Source: Bacillota bacterium (GTDB lineage Bacteria > Bacillota > Sulfobacillia > Sulfobacillales > Sulfobacillaceae). From it: DNA of 19,837 nucleotides. The notes under the pieces are model-generated. The model was not told the origin of the DNA. It was given only the letters and a program-made list of their open reading frames with translations, and made no database searches. The stretch covers positions 1 through 19,837 of the forward strand of contig JAMCTO010000078.1 in NCBI GenBank assembly GCA_023381095.1, read 5' to 3'. Shown piece by piece: positions 13,555 through 19,837 of this stretch (position 1 is its first letter; each line of letters begins with the position of its first letter). The translations under genes and the position numbers were made by a program.

Positions 13555-14781
13555 ATGATATCAGTGGAAGAGGCACAACGTCGGGTCATTAAGGGCGCTC
13601 TGTCCAAACCCCTTACGCCCGTTATCGTATCCTTGGAGGAATCGTTAGGTCGTGTATTAGCTGAACCCATAGTTTCAGACTTAGACAGTCCTCCATTTGA
13701 CAACAGCTCCATGGACGGCTTTGCTGTTCAAGCCAAAAGCGTGGCGGGAGCGCGGCCCGATCACCCAGTCCCCTTGGATGTGGTCGCCACCATTTCAGCA
13801 GGCCACCCAGTTCCGGACTCATTAACCCGCTTGGACCAGTGTTATCGAATTATGACCGGAGCCCCTGTGCCGCGAGATGTTGATGCTGTCGTGCAGGTCG
13901 AATGGACCGAAAAAGATCCACGTCATCCATCTCGTGTTTTGATTAAGAGGCCCGTAGAGCCCGGCTTGAACATTCGCCGTCAAGGCGCCGATATGGCTAA
14001 AGGAGACACCATATTGCGCTCAGGAACGCGCATTACCCCAGCAATCATAGGCATTGCAGCCACATTGGGGCGTACCTCGTTGCCGGTATACCCCGCACCC
14101 AGAGTGGCCATCATCTCGACGGGCGACGAAATTGTAGAGCCTTCCGAGCAGCCCGGTCCTGGGCAAATCCGCAATTCTAACGCCTATGCTCTTTATGCCG
14201 CTGTAGCTGAAGCAGGAGGTCAACCGGTGCTGATGGCGCATGCGCCCGACCATTTGCAGACTATAGTGGAACGACTCGACCAAGCCGCGCAATATGAACT
14301 GATTCTCAGTTCTGGAGGAGTATCGGTGGGAGACTTTGATCTGGTGAAAACCGCATTGGACCAACATGGCACGTTAGACTTTTGGCGAGTTAATGTGAAG
14401 CCCGGAAAACCGATTGCCTACGGCCATTATCGCCATACCCCATTTTTTGGCTTGCCAGGCAACCCTGTATCGGCCTTAATTACTTTTGAATTGTTTGTCC
14501 GACCTGTGATTCGTCAGTTGCAAGGCGATAGTCGATGGCGACGTTTAATGGTGGTTCTCCCATTAATGCAGGACTTCACCGAAGTTTCCGACCGTCGGCA
14601 TTATGTTCGGTGCCGAATAGAATACGACGGGTCGGGAAAGGCAGGCATTGTGCCCAGCCCGGATCAAGGTTCCGCGATTCAAACTTCATGGCTTGATGCC
14701 ACAGCATTGATGATGGTTCCAGAAAATACCGGACCTCTTTTGGCTGGCACCGAGGTCTCCGTTATGGTGCTCAGACCCTAA
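13555..14781 (+). CDS. moeA: Molybdopterin molybdenumtransferase MoeA
   Basis: MoeA inserts molybdate into adenylated molybdopterin, the last step of molybdenum cofactor synthesis. The 408-residue protein has PPFDNSSMDGFAV (contains the catalytic Asp), YRIMTGAPVP, LNIRRQGADMAKGD, ISTGDEIVEP, GQIRNSNAY, SSGGVSVGDFD, VNVKPGKPIAYG and FFGLPGNPVSA, in the usual order of the three core domains and C-terminal domain IV. GAGG is about 8 nt before the ATG. A TAAAAT box at 13516-13521 could be its -10, with a poor -35. No other mo-genes are in the window, so it works with partners encoded elsewhere. The 199-bp divergent gap to the PQQ-repeat gene holds no other gene. Confidence 0.97.
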   Translation: MISVEEAQRRVIKGALSKPLTPVIVSLEESLGRVLAEPIVSDLDSPPFDNSSMDGFAVQAKSVAGARPDHPVPLDVVATISAGHPVPDSLTRLDQCYRIMTGAPVPRDVDAVVQVEWTEKDPRHPSRVLIKRPVEPGLNIRRQGADMAKGDTILRSGTRITPAIIGIAATLGRTSLPVYPAPRVAIISTGDEIVEPSEQPGPGQIRNSNAYALYAAVAEAGGQPVLMAHAPDHLQTIVERLDQAAQYELILSSGGVSVGDFDLVKTALDQHGTLDFWRVNVKPGKPIAYGHYRHTPFFGLPGNPVSALITFELFVRPVIRQLQGDSRWRRLMVVLPLMQDFTEVSDRRHYVRCRIEYDGSGKAGIVPSPDQGSAIQTSWLDATALMMVPENTGPLLAGTEVSVMVLRP

Positions 14782-14817
14782 CACGACGACATCTTAATGT
14801 ATCTATGTTGCCATCTA

Positions 14818-14847
14818 TTATCGAAATTTCCCACGATGCCGTATAAT
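14818..14847 (+). promoter_or_regulatory. Candidate sigma-A promoter of pspA
   Basis: A perfect TATAAT (14842-14847) is preceded by TTATCG (14818-14823, 3 of 6 to TTGACA) at 18 nt. The start point would fall near 14854, leaving a leader of about 28 nt with GGAGGT at 14871-14876. The -10 is convincing, the -35 weak, which can mean dependence on an activator. Confidence 0.5.
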
Positions 14848-14882
14848 AAACAAGGTTGCACTTTTGAGAGGGAGGTCAGATT

Positions 14883-15617
14883 ATGGCAGGATTACTGGAT
14901 CGAGTGAAAACCATCTTAGGCGCTAAAGCCAACAAAGCCTTGGACACCATGGAAGATCCCACCGAAACCATCGAATATTCTTATGAGCAAATGCAAGATG
15001 CCATGCAAGAAACCCGTCGCCATATTGTGGAAGTCGCTACCGCAAAAAAGCAGTTGGAAATGCAGGTCGCGGCATTGCAGCAAAAAGTCGATCAATATGA
15101 TCAAGACGCTCGTGATGCAGTGCAAGGCGGGCGTGACGATCTCGCCGCCCAAGCCCTATCGCTAAAAACTACGATTCAACAACAAATGCAAGATTTGCAA
15201 ACCCATGTTCAACAAACCCAATCCGAAGAAGACAAACTCACGCAGGCGCAACACAAATTGGAGGAGCAAATCGAAACCTTCCGCACTCAAAAAGAAGTTA
15301 TGAAAGCGCAATATTCCGCTGCTAAAGCAGAAGTCCAAGTCGGCGAAACCATCTCCGGGATTACCCAGCACGCCCAAGATATCAGCGGCTCATTGCAACG
15401 GGCCCAAGACAAAATCTCCTCGATGCAAGCTAAAGCATCGGCAATCGATGAATTGTCATCCAATCCAGACTTCAATGCGTTGCCCACGTCATCGCATACC
15501 GACACTATCCGGCAACAACTAGATCAAGCCAAAGCCAGCGATCAAGTACAAAGCGAGTTGGCAAGGCTCAAAGCGGAAATGCAGTTGCCTCCATCTAATC
15601 CTCAAACGCCCTCTTAA
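14883..15617 (+). CDS. pspA: PspA/IM30 family membrane-stress protein
   Basis: A peripheral membrane protein of 244 residues that, in this family, assembles into ESCRT-III-like rings or rods supporting membrane integrity. The amphipathic N-terminus (LLDRVKTILGAKANKALDTM) is followed by EDPTETIEYSYEQMQDAMQE and long Gln/Glu/Lys-rich coiled-coil helices (about 25-185), with the family stretch AQYSAAKAEVQVGETISG near 140-157. The C-terminus (QLPPSNPQTPS) is unconserved. GGAGGT lies 6 nt before the ATG. It stands alone between moeA and the rib operon, with its own promoter and terminator. No PspF-type regulator is nearby. The family is sure; the trigger is unknown. Confidence 0.93.
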   Translation: MAGLLDRVKTILGAKANKALDTMEDPTETIEYSYEQMQDAMQETRRHIVEVATAKKQLEMQVAALQQKVDQYDQDARDAVQGGRDDLAAQALSLKTTIQQQMQDLQTHVQQTQSEEDKLTQAQHKLEEQIETFRTQKEVMKAQYSAAKAEVQVGETISGITQHAQDISGSLQRAQDKISSMQAKASAIDELSSNPDFNALPTSSHTDTIRQQLDQAKASDQVQSELARLKAEMQLPPSNPQTPS

Positions 15618-15630
15618 CGAGGGCGTTTTC
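15604..15630 (+). terminator. Intrinsic terminator of pspA
   Basis: A 10-bp stem (15604-15613 with 15619-15628) and a 5-nt loop are followed by the continuing T-run TTTTC. The pspA stop codon TAA (15615-15617) lies in the loop. It separates pspA from the rib promoter that starts 6 bp later. Confidence 0.9.
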
Positions 15631-15635
15631 TCCAT

Positions 15636-15664
15636 TTGACGCACACCCTTATCGGCTTTATAAT
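15636..15664 (+). promoter_or_regulatory. Sigma-A promoter of the rib operon
   Basis: TTGACG (15636-15641) and TATAAT (15659-15664) are separated by exactly 17 nt, which is nearly consensus. Transcription should start near 15671, about 15 nt before the FMN riboswitch. Confidence 0.9.
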
Positions 15665-15685
15665 ACTATCAATCAATAAGCATTA

Positions 15686-15827
15686 ACCTTCGGGGCGTGG
15701 TGAGGAACCCAAGAGTTCCAATTCCCGACCGGCGGTGATCTCTTAATAGAGAAGCCCGCGAGCCCGCATAGGGCAGGAGTCCGGTGAGAATCCGGCGCCG
15801 ACAGTATAGTCTGGATGAGAGAAGGTA
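15686..15827 (+). promoter_or_regulatory. FMN riboswitch (RFN element)
   Basis: The conserved blocks appear in order: CTTCGGGGC, TTCCCGACCGGCGGTGAT, AGCCCGCGAGC, TCCGGTGAGAATCCGG, CGCCGACAGTATAGTC and TGGATGAGAGAAGGT. ACCTTC (15686-15691) pairs with GAAGGT (15821-15826) as helix P1. The element binds FMN and shuts off the riboflavin genes. An alternative pairing joins 15817-15824 (GAGAGAAG) to 15855-15862 (CTTCTCTC), and can extend, past a 3-nt bulge, from GGAT (15813-15816) to ATCC (15866-15869). That would break both P1 and the downstream hairpin, so it is a plausible anti-terminator. Confidence 0.97.
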
Positions 15828-15865
15828 TGGTAGAGGCCGCATCTTTAGCCTATTCTTCTCTCGTT

Positions 15866-15887
15866 ATCCCCGGAAAGGGGATTTTTT
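15866..15887 (+). terminator. Riboswitch-controlled terminator that also covers the ribD ribosome binding site
   Basis: ATCCCC (15866-15871) pairs with GGGGAT (15877-15882) around GGAAA, followed by a T-run to 15887, directly before the ribD ATG at 15889. The GGGG of the right arm is also the Shine-Dalgarno of ribD. With FMN bound this hairpin is free to form; it should end transcription and would hide the ribosome binding site in any read-through RNA. Confidence 0.85.
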
Positions 15888-15888
15888 C

Positions 15889-16968
15889 ATGTCAGAACAC
15901 ATGAGACGCGCACTTCAATTAGCCAAACGGGGACGCTACACGGCATCGCCCAATCCCATGGTAGGGGCCGTAGTGGTAGATTGTTTCGGAGAGATTGTCG
16001 GTCAAGGATACCATCGGCGGGCCGGGGGCCCGCATGCCGAAGTGTATGCATTACGGCAGGCGGGAGAACGGGCACGGGGAGGCTCGCTTTATGTCACCTT
16101 AGAACCGTGTAATCACCAAGGACGTACGCCCCCATGCACCGAGGCCATTATCGCTGCGGGCATCCAGAGCGTGCACATTGCATCTTTAGATCCAAATCCC
16201 CATGTAGCGGGAGGCGGTGCCGAGCGGCTGCGACAACAGGGTATTGGCGTTGAAGTCGGCGATCTTCAATCCGAAGCCATCGCCCTCAATCGGCCATTTA
16301 TGACATGGAGTACCTTAGGCCGGCCCATGGTCACTTTAAAAGCGGCGACCAGCCTCGATGGGAAAATTAACGGGTGGGTTCCTGCGACCCGATATTTATC
16401 CAGTGCCGAAACCTTAAAAAGGGTTCATGATCTAAGACGATCCCATGACGCAATTTTAGTCGGCATAGGTACTGTGATTGCCGATGATCCTTCTTTAACC
16501 TACCGAGGAAAGGGCAAAGGACGCGACCCGGTCCGCGTGATTGTCGATAGCCACGGTCGCACGCCCCCTAGTTGCCGTGCGTTGCAGACGACATCACAAG
16601 CTCCGACCTTAATTTATTCTACCGAGGATGCCTCTGTAGAATGGGAACGACAAATTTTTGCCAACGGCGGTGAAGTAGTTCGGGTGGCGCATTCGGATAG
16701 CGGCCAGGTGCACTTGCCTTCGATATTGCACGATTTGGCAGAACGCCGCATTCTCTCGGTTCTAGTGGAAGGCGGTGCCACCATCCATGGGGAATTTTTA
16801 AAGCAAAGTTTAGCAGATCAATGGATTAGCTTTTTTAGTCCGATACTCATCGGAGATCGCGGTCTGGCAGCCGTTTTCGGCAGCCCGGTCCCGAGCGCCA
16901 CCTGTGAATTGGTTGAGGTCAGGACGTTAGGTACCGATCTGATGGTTCGCGCACTCATTACCAGGTAA
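15889..16968 (+). CDS. ribD: Bifunctional riboflavin deaminase/reductase RibD
   Basis: RibD deaminates 2,5-diamino-6-ribosylamino-4-pyrimidinone 5'-phosphate and then reduces the ribosyl side chain with NADPH. The 359-residue protein has an N-terminal CDA-type deaminase domain with zinc ligands His49 (PHAE), Cys74 and Cys83 (EPCNHQGRTPPC), and a DHFR-like reductase domain from about residue 143 (GRPMVTLKAATSLDGKI; ILVGIGTVIADDPSLT; VLVEGGATIHGEFL). The start is set at ATG 15889, since an open frame upstream to 15784 runs through the riboswitch. The AAGGGGA site lies in the controlling hairpin. It is the first gene of the operon, with 24 bp to ribE. Confidence 0.97.
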   Translation: MSEHMRRALQLAKRGRYTASPNPMVGAVVVDCFGEIVGQGYHRRAGGPHAEVYALRQAGERARGGSLYVTLEPCNHQGRTPPCTEAIIAAGIQSVHIASLDPNPHVAGGGAERLRQQGIGVEVGDLQSEAIALNRPFMTWSTLGRPMVTLKAATSLDGKINGWVPATRYLSSAETLKRVHDLRRSHDAILVGIGTVIADDPSLTYRGKGKGRDPVRVIVDSHGRTPPSCRALQTTSQAPTLIYSTEDASVEWERQIFANGGEVVRVAHSDSGQVHLPSILHDLAERRILSVLVEGGATIHGEFLKQSLADQWISFFSPILIGDRGLAAVFGSPVPSATCELVEVRTLGTDLMVRALITR

Positions 16969-16992
16969 AAAGAAAGGGGACACGTTGTTCTC

Positions 16993-17592
16993 ATGTTTAC
17001 AGGTTTGGTGGAAACCATAGGCACCATCACACAAACTCGGCGGGAGCCTGATGGGGTATCGGCACGGATGACGATACAAGTCACAGATTTTCACGATCTC
17101 ACACTCGGCGAATCGATTGCAGTCAACGGGGTCTGTTTGACGGTAGTGGATATTTCACCGCCCAATTTTTCCGTCCAGGTCAGCCCGACCACCCTCGCTC
17201 TCACCTCCCTTGGCAGCCTGAACAGGGGAGATCCCATTAATTTGGAACGATCCGTCACCCCAACCACGCGACTGGGCGGCCACTGGGTATTGGGTCACAT
17301 CGACACCACGGGACAACTTACTCAAGTATTGGCAGAGGGCGAGGCTCAACATGTCACCATCTCATATGATCCTGAGTTCAACGATTTAATTTTACCTTTA
17401 GGATCAGTCACACTAGACGGAGTCAGTCTTACCGTGGTGTCCTGTCATGATGGAGATTTTCGCGTGACGTTAATCCCTCACACCCAGCACACCACTACGC
17501 TAGGGGGATGGAAATCGGGGCAGCGGGTCAATATTGAATTCGACGTTCTGGGCAAATACATCAAGCACTTGCTAAGCAAACAAGGAGGATAA
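16993..17592 (+). CDS. ribE: Riboflavin synthase, alpha subunit
   Basis: The enzyme dismutates two molecules of 6,7-dimethyl-8-ribityllumazine to riboflavin and the pyrimidinedione. Its 199 residues form the two tandem lumazine-binding beta-barrels of the family: the first starts at [12 protein letters not shown] with [13 protein letters not shown], and the second at [15 protein letters not shown] with [13 protein letters not shown]. The conserved MFTGLVE fixes the start at 16993. The nearest Shine-Dalgarno, AGGGGA, lies about 13 nt upstream, unusually far, so translation may be weak or rely on ribD read-through. It is also called ribC in some species. Confidence 0.97.
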   Translation: MFTGLVETIGTITQTRREPDGVSARMTIQVTDFHDLTLGESIAVNGVCLTVVDISPPNFSVQVSPTTLALTSLGSLNRGDPINLERSVTPTTRLGGHWVLGHIDTTGQLTQVLAEGEAQHVTISYDPEFNDLILPLGSVTLDGVSLTVVSCHDGDFRVTLIPHTQHTTTLGGWKSGQRVNIEFDVLGKYIKHLLSKQGG

Positions 17593-17594
17593 AA

Positions 17595-18830
17595 ATGGCT
17601 ACAGAAAAGTTAGACGATATAGCCACCACGCCCGTCCCATTTGACACTATCGAGGACGCCCTATCGGCACTAAAGGCAGGAGAAATCATCATCGTAGTTG
17701 ATGATGAAGATCGAGAAAATGAGGGAGATCTCATTATTGCTGCGGAAAAAATCACTCCGGAAGCGATAAACTTTATGGCTCAATGGGGCCGTGGCTTAAT
17801 TTGTGTCCCTATGACCGGAGAACGATTAGACGCGTTGCACTTGCCACCAATGGTGGAAGTAGCCCAAGATTCCATGCATACCGCATTTTCGGTTTCCGTT
17901 GACGCCCGTCACCATGTTACCACTGGGATTTCAGCACATGATCGTGCGATGACGGTCAAAGCCCTCATTAATCCCGATACCAAGCCTGAGGACCTCACCA
18001 GGCCAGGCCACATCTTTCCGCTGCGGGCTAAAGAAGGTGGTGTTCTGCGCCGTCCTGGCCACACCGAAGCTGGCGTTGACCTTACCCGCTTGGCTGGGTT
18101 TTCCCCCGCCGCTGTGATTTGTGAAATTTTACAACCTGACGGTACAATGGCGCGTTTGCCAGAACTCATCGAATTCAAAAACCGATTTAGCCTTAAAATG
18201 ATTACGATTGCCGATCTCATCGCCTATCGGCGTCGCCAGGAAACGGTTTTTACTCGAGATGGGGTAGCACAACTGCCCACCCGCTATGGTACCTTCGAGG
18301 CCGTTGCCTGTACCGAAAAATTGACTGGCGTCACGCACCTGGCGTTAGTGATGGGCGATGTCAGCGATGGGCGGCCGGTACTGGTACGGGTTCATTCGGA
18401 GTGTTTGACGGGGGATGTCTTTGGCTCCAAACGCTGCGATTGCGGTGAACAACTAGACATGGCCCTGAAAAAGATTGCCGCCGAACATCGCGGGGTACTG
18501 CTCTACATGCGCCAAGAAGGGCGGGGTATCGGACTGGCCAACAAAATCAAGGCTTATGCCCTACAGGAGGCAGGCTACGACACCGTCTCCGCTAATCGCG
18601 CGTTGGGATTCCCTCCAGATTCCCGAGACTATGGTGTGGGCGCACAAATACTGTCTAGCCTGGGGATTTCCCAGATACGGCTTTTGACCAATAATCCTAA
18701 GAAATATTCGGCGCTCGAGGGATATGGTCTGGAAATTGTGGAACGAGTCCCGATTACGACCATTCCCCAACCGGAAAATGCCTTCTATCTCAAAACCAAG
18801 AAGCAACAAATGGGGCACTGGTTTGACTAG
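17595..18830 (+). CDS. ribBA: Bifunctional DHBP synthase / GTP cyclohydrolase II
   Basis: It makes both inputs of the pathway: 3,4-dihydroxy-2-butanone 4-phosphate from ribulose 5-phosphate (N-terminal half) and the diaminopyrimidine from GTP (C-terminal half). The 411 residues show [12 protein letters not shown] at 36-47, [15 protein letters not shown] and [20 protein letters not shown] with HTEAGVDL in the DHBP part. From about residue 220 the GTP cyclohydrolase II part has [21 protein letters not shown] (the first Cys near 270 and the CDC pair are the zinc ligands), [17 protein letters not shown] and [21 protein letters not shown] is 6 nt before the ATG, 2 nt after ribE. Both halves retain their signature residues. 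Confidence 0.97.
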   Translation: MATEKLDDIATTPVPFDTIEDALSALKAGEIIIVVDDEDRENEGDLIIAAEKITPEAINFMAQWGRGLICVPMTGERLDALHLPPMVEVAQDSMHTAFSVSVDARHHVTTGISAHDRAMTVKALINPDTKPEDLTRPGHIFPLRAKEGGVLRRPGHTEAGVDLTRLAGFSPAAVICEILQPDGTMARLPELIEFKNRFSLKMITIADLIAYRRRQETVFTRDGVAQLPTRYGTFEAVACTEKLTGVTHLALVMGDVSDGRPVLVRVHSECLTGDVFGSKRCDCGEQLDMALKKIAAEHRGVLLYMRQEGRGIGLANKIKAYALQEAGYDTVSANRALGFPPDSRDYGVGAQILSSLGISQIRLLTNNPKKYSALEGYGLEIVERVPITTIPQPENAFYLKTKKQQMGHWFD

Positions 18831-18927
18831 AGACTCACAATGAGGCACCATGAATTGATGCAACACTTATAGCTCGAAGAATTCAACTCAACAAAAATTT
18901 TCGGGTTTGTCAAAAGGGGACATAATC
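18831..18927 (+). other. 97-bp gap inside the rib operon
   Basis: The interval between ribBA and ribH is longer than the other gaps. I see no convincing promoter, terminator or riboswitch. It contains short direct/inverted GAATT-type motifs (18852-18895) without a stable stem, then AAGGGGA before the ribH start. Confidence 0.5.
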
Positions 18928-19395
18928 TTGGCCGAATATTTAGGATTTCTTCGCACTTACACCGGACAACGATGGGCCATTGTAGCCAGCCGTTTTAATC
19001 AACGTATCACCGATCGCCTTGTCGACGGGGCTGTTGACACATTGATTCGGCATGGGGCTCCCAAAGAATCCATCGATATCTATTGGGTTCCTGGAGCCTT
19101 TGAAATTCCCGGCGTTGTTGCCCACTTAATCAAAAAGCCTTATACGGCAATTGTCACCTTAGGGGCAGTCATACGGGGAGAAACGCCGCACTTTGACTTC
19201 GTTGCCTCTAACACAGCGTCAGGTATTGCCCGACTTTCTCAGGATAGCGCCATTCCTGTCATTTTTGGTGTACTGACCACCGACACCATGGCTCAAGCCG
19301 AAGATCGTGCAGACGGAAAGGCAGGCAACAAAGGATCCGATGCCGCATTAGCAGCAATAGAAATGGCTGACCTATTGCGGCAAAGCAGCCATTAA
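18928..19395 (+). CDS. ribH: 6,7-dimethyl-8-ribityllumazine synthase
   Basis: RibH condenses the pyrimidinedione with 3,4-dihydroxy-2-butanone 4-phosphate to give lumazine, and assembles into pentamers or icosahedral shells. The 155-residue protein has SRFNQRITDRLVDGA at 21-35, VPGAFEIPGVVAHL at 54-67, AVIRGETPHFDFVA with the catalytic His88, and PVIFGVLTTDTMAQAEDRAD followed by GNKGSDAALAAIEM. The start is TTG at 18928, with AAGGGGA 7 nt upstream. The longer frame from TTG 18907 has its start before that site and adds unconserved residues. Its TAA overlaps the stop of the convergent birA gene. Confidence 0.96.
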   Translation: MAEYLGFLRTYTGQRWAIVASRFNQRITDRLVDGAVDTLIRHGAPKESIDIYWVPGAFEIPGVVAHLIKKPYTAIVTLGAVIRGETPHFDFVASNTASGIARLSQDSAIPVIFGVLTTDTMAQAEDRADGKAGNKGSDAALAAIEMADLLRQSSH

Positions 19396-19837
19396 CGGGA
19401 AACGGGGGCGTACTGTCCGTTGGCCAATCGCACACTAACCTCCCCGGCTGCGACCGGGGTCAATTGAGTATTCGGAGTCTCTACCAATAAATGGCCTGCT
19501 TCGTCGACGCCAACGGCGATTCCTTGCAATACTACTGCATCACCTTGCCAGACTTGGATGGACCTCCCGGCTAAAACATCAAATTGACGCCATGCGTCAA
19601 GAATCTTTTCCGAGTCGTTCGCCGCCCAGATCTTAACCCACCGGTCTAGTCGTTTCATCAGTTGATCCAGCAACAAAACACGGTCTATCGGCGTAAATCC
19701 TACTCTGGACTCGTCTATGGTCGTTGCTGTCGGCACTGAATCCGTCAGACTGCCATGGACATTGATACCGAGGCCAATGATGGCGTAAGGCAGCGGCATC
19801 GTTCCCGCCTCGACCAGGATCCCGGCATTGCTCCAGG
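19392..19837 (-). CDS. birA: Biotin protein ligase, C-terminal part (cut by window edge)
   Basis: The enzyme activates biotin with ATP and attaches it to acetyl-CoA carboxylase or other carboxylases. About 147 residues are visible. The frame continues open to the edge, beginning WSNAGILVEAGT, then AIIGLGINVHG (the usual ligase beta strand with GINV), followed by the helical segment LLDQLMKRLDRWV and the C-terminal SH3-like domain (LAGRSIQVWQGDAVVLQGIA; GHLLVETPNTQLTPVAAGEV). The N-terminal part, including any HTH and the GRGRxxR active-site loop, lies outside. The first ATG at 19799 is internal. The stop TAA overlaps that of ribH, tail to tail, by 4 bp. Confidence 0.85.
   Translation of the reverse strand, partial: WSNAGILVEAGTMPLPYAIIGLGINVHGSLTDSVPTATTIDESRVGFTPIDRVLLLDQLMKRLDRWVKIWAANDSEKILDAWRQFDVLAGRSIQVWQGDAVVLQGIAVGVDEAGHLLVETPNTQLTPVAAGEVSVRLANGQYAPVSR

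Noticed and set aside
15784..15888. Upstream extension of ribD by 35 codons
   Set aside because: The extension is translated riboswitch and terminator sequence; RibD homology and the ribosome site begin at 15889.
1..19837. Search for CRISPR arrays, insertion sequences, phage, toxin-antitoxin pairs and tRNA genes
   Set aside because: No regularly spaced repeats, transposase motifs, terminal repeats or cloverleaf-like sequences were seen; nearly all of the window is accounted for by housekeeping genes.

Overview
The window looks like a chromosomal segment of a thermo-acidophilic Firmicute, most likely Sulfobacillus or a close relative. The grounds are Firmicute-type gene clusters (dusB-greA-lysS; an FMN-riboswitch ribD-ribE-ribBA-ribH operon), strong GGAGG-type ribosome binding sites, sigma-A-like promoters, many GTG and TTG starts, and roughly 50% GC. 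The genus is an inference from protein resemblance. I see no rRNA, tRNA, CRISPR array, transposase or phage gene. Almost everything is core housekeeping sequence.

Minus-strand block, 1-11031, read right to left: type III pantothenate kinase (coaX), an unrecognised 431-aa protein, a MoxR ATPase / DUF58 / DUF4129 membrane trio with 4-8 nt overlaps, dusB, a small HTH protein, greA, lysS, a protein of the family often labelled quinate 5-dehydrogenase, an SCP2-like lipid-binding protein, and the front part of an APC-type permease whose frame stops at base 1. Gaps are short or absent, so most of this could be one or a few long transcripts. A possible internal promoter precedes moxR. The most striking non-coding signal is a perfect 23-bp inverted repeat (3877-3899 / 3981-4003). 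In the transcript it would bury the greA Shine-Dalgarno and start codon.

Middle, 11328-15617: a 1-Cys peroxiredoxin (+) converges on an exported PQQ-like beta-propeller protein (-), with a perfect 18-bp hairpin between them. A lone moeA (+) and a PspA/IM30 gene (+) follow. PspA has its own TATAAT promoter and an intrinsic terminator whose loop holds the stop codon.

Right, 15636-19395: a complete riboflavin operon. A near-consensus promoter leads into an FMN riboswitch, then a hairpin that is both terminator-like and covers the ribD Shine-Dalgarno, then ribD, ribE, ribBA and ribH. Together these make riboflavin from GTP and ribulose 5-phosphate. ribH meets the convergent end of birA (biotin protein ligase, cut by the window edge), and the two stop codons share the same TTAA.

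No wholly new system is evident. The best leads are the greA inverted repeat, the transglutaminase-less MoxR/DUF58/DUF4129 cluster with its unknown partner inside the coaX-dusB-greA-lysS neighbourhood, and the architecture of the rib leader.
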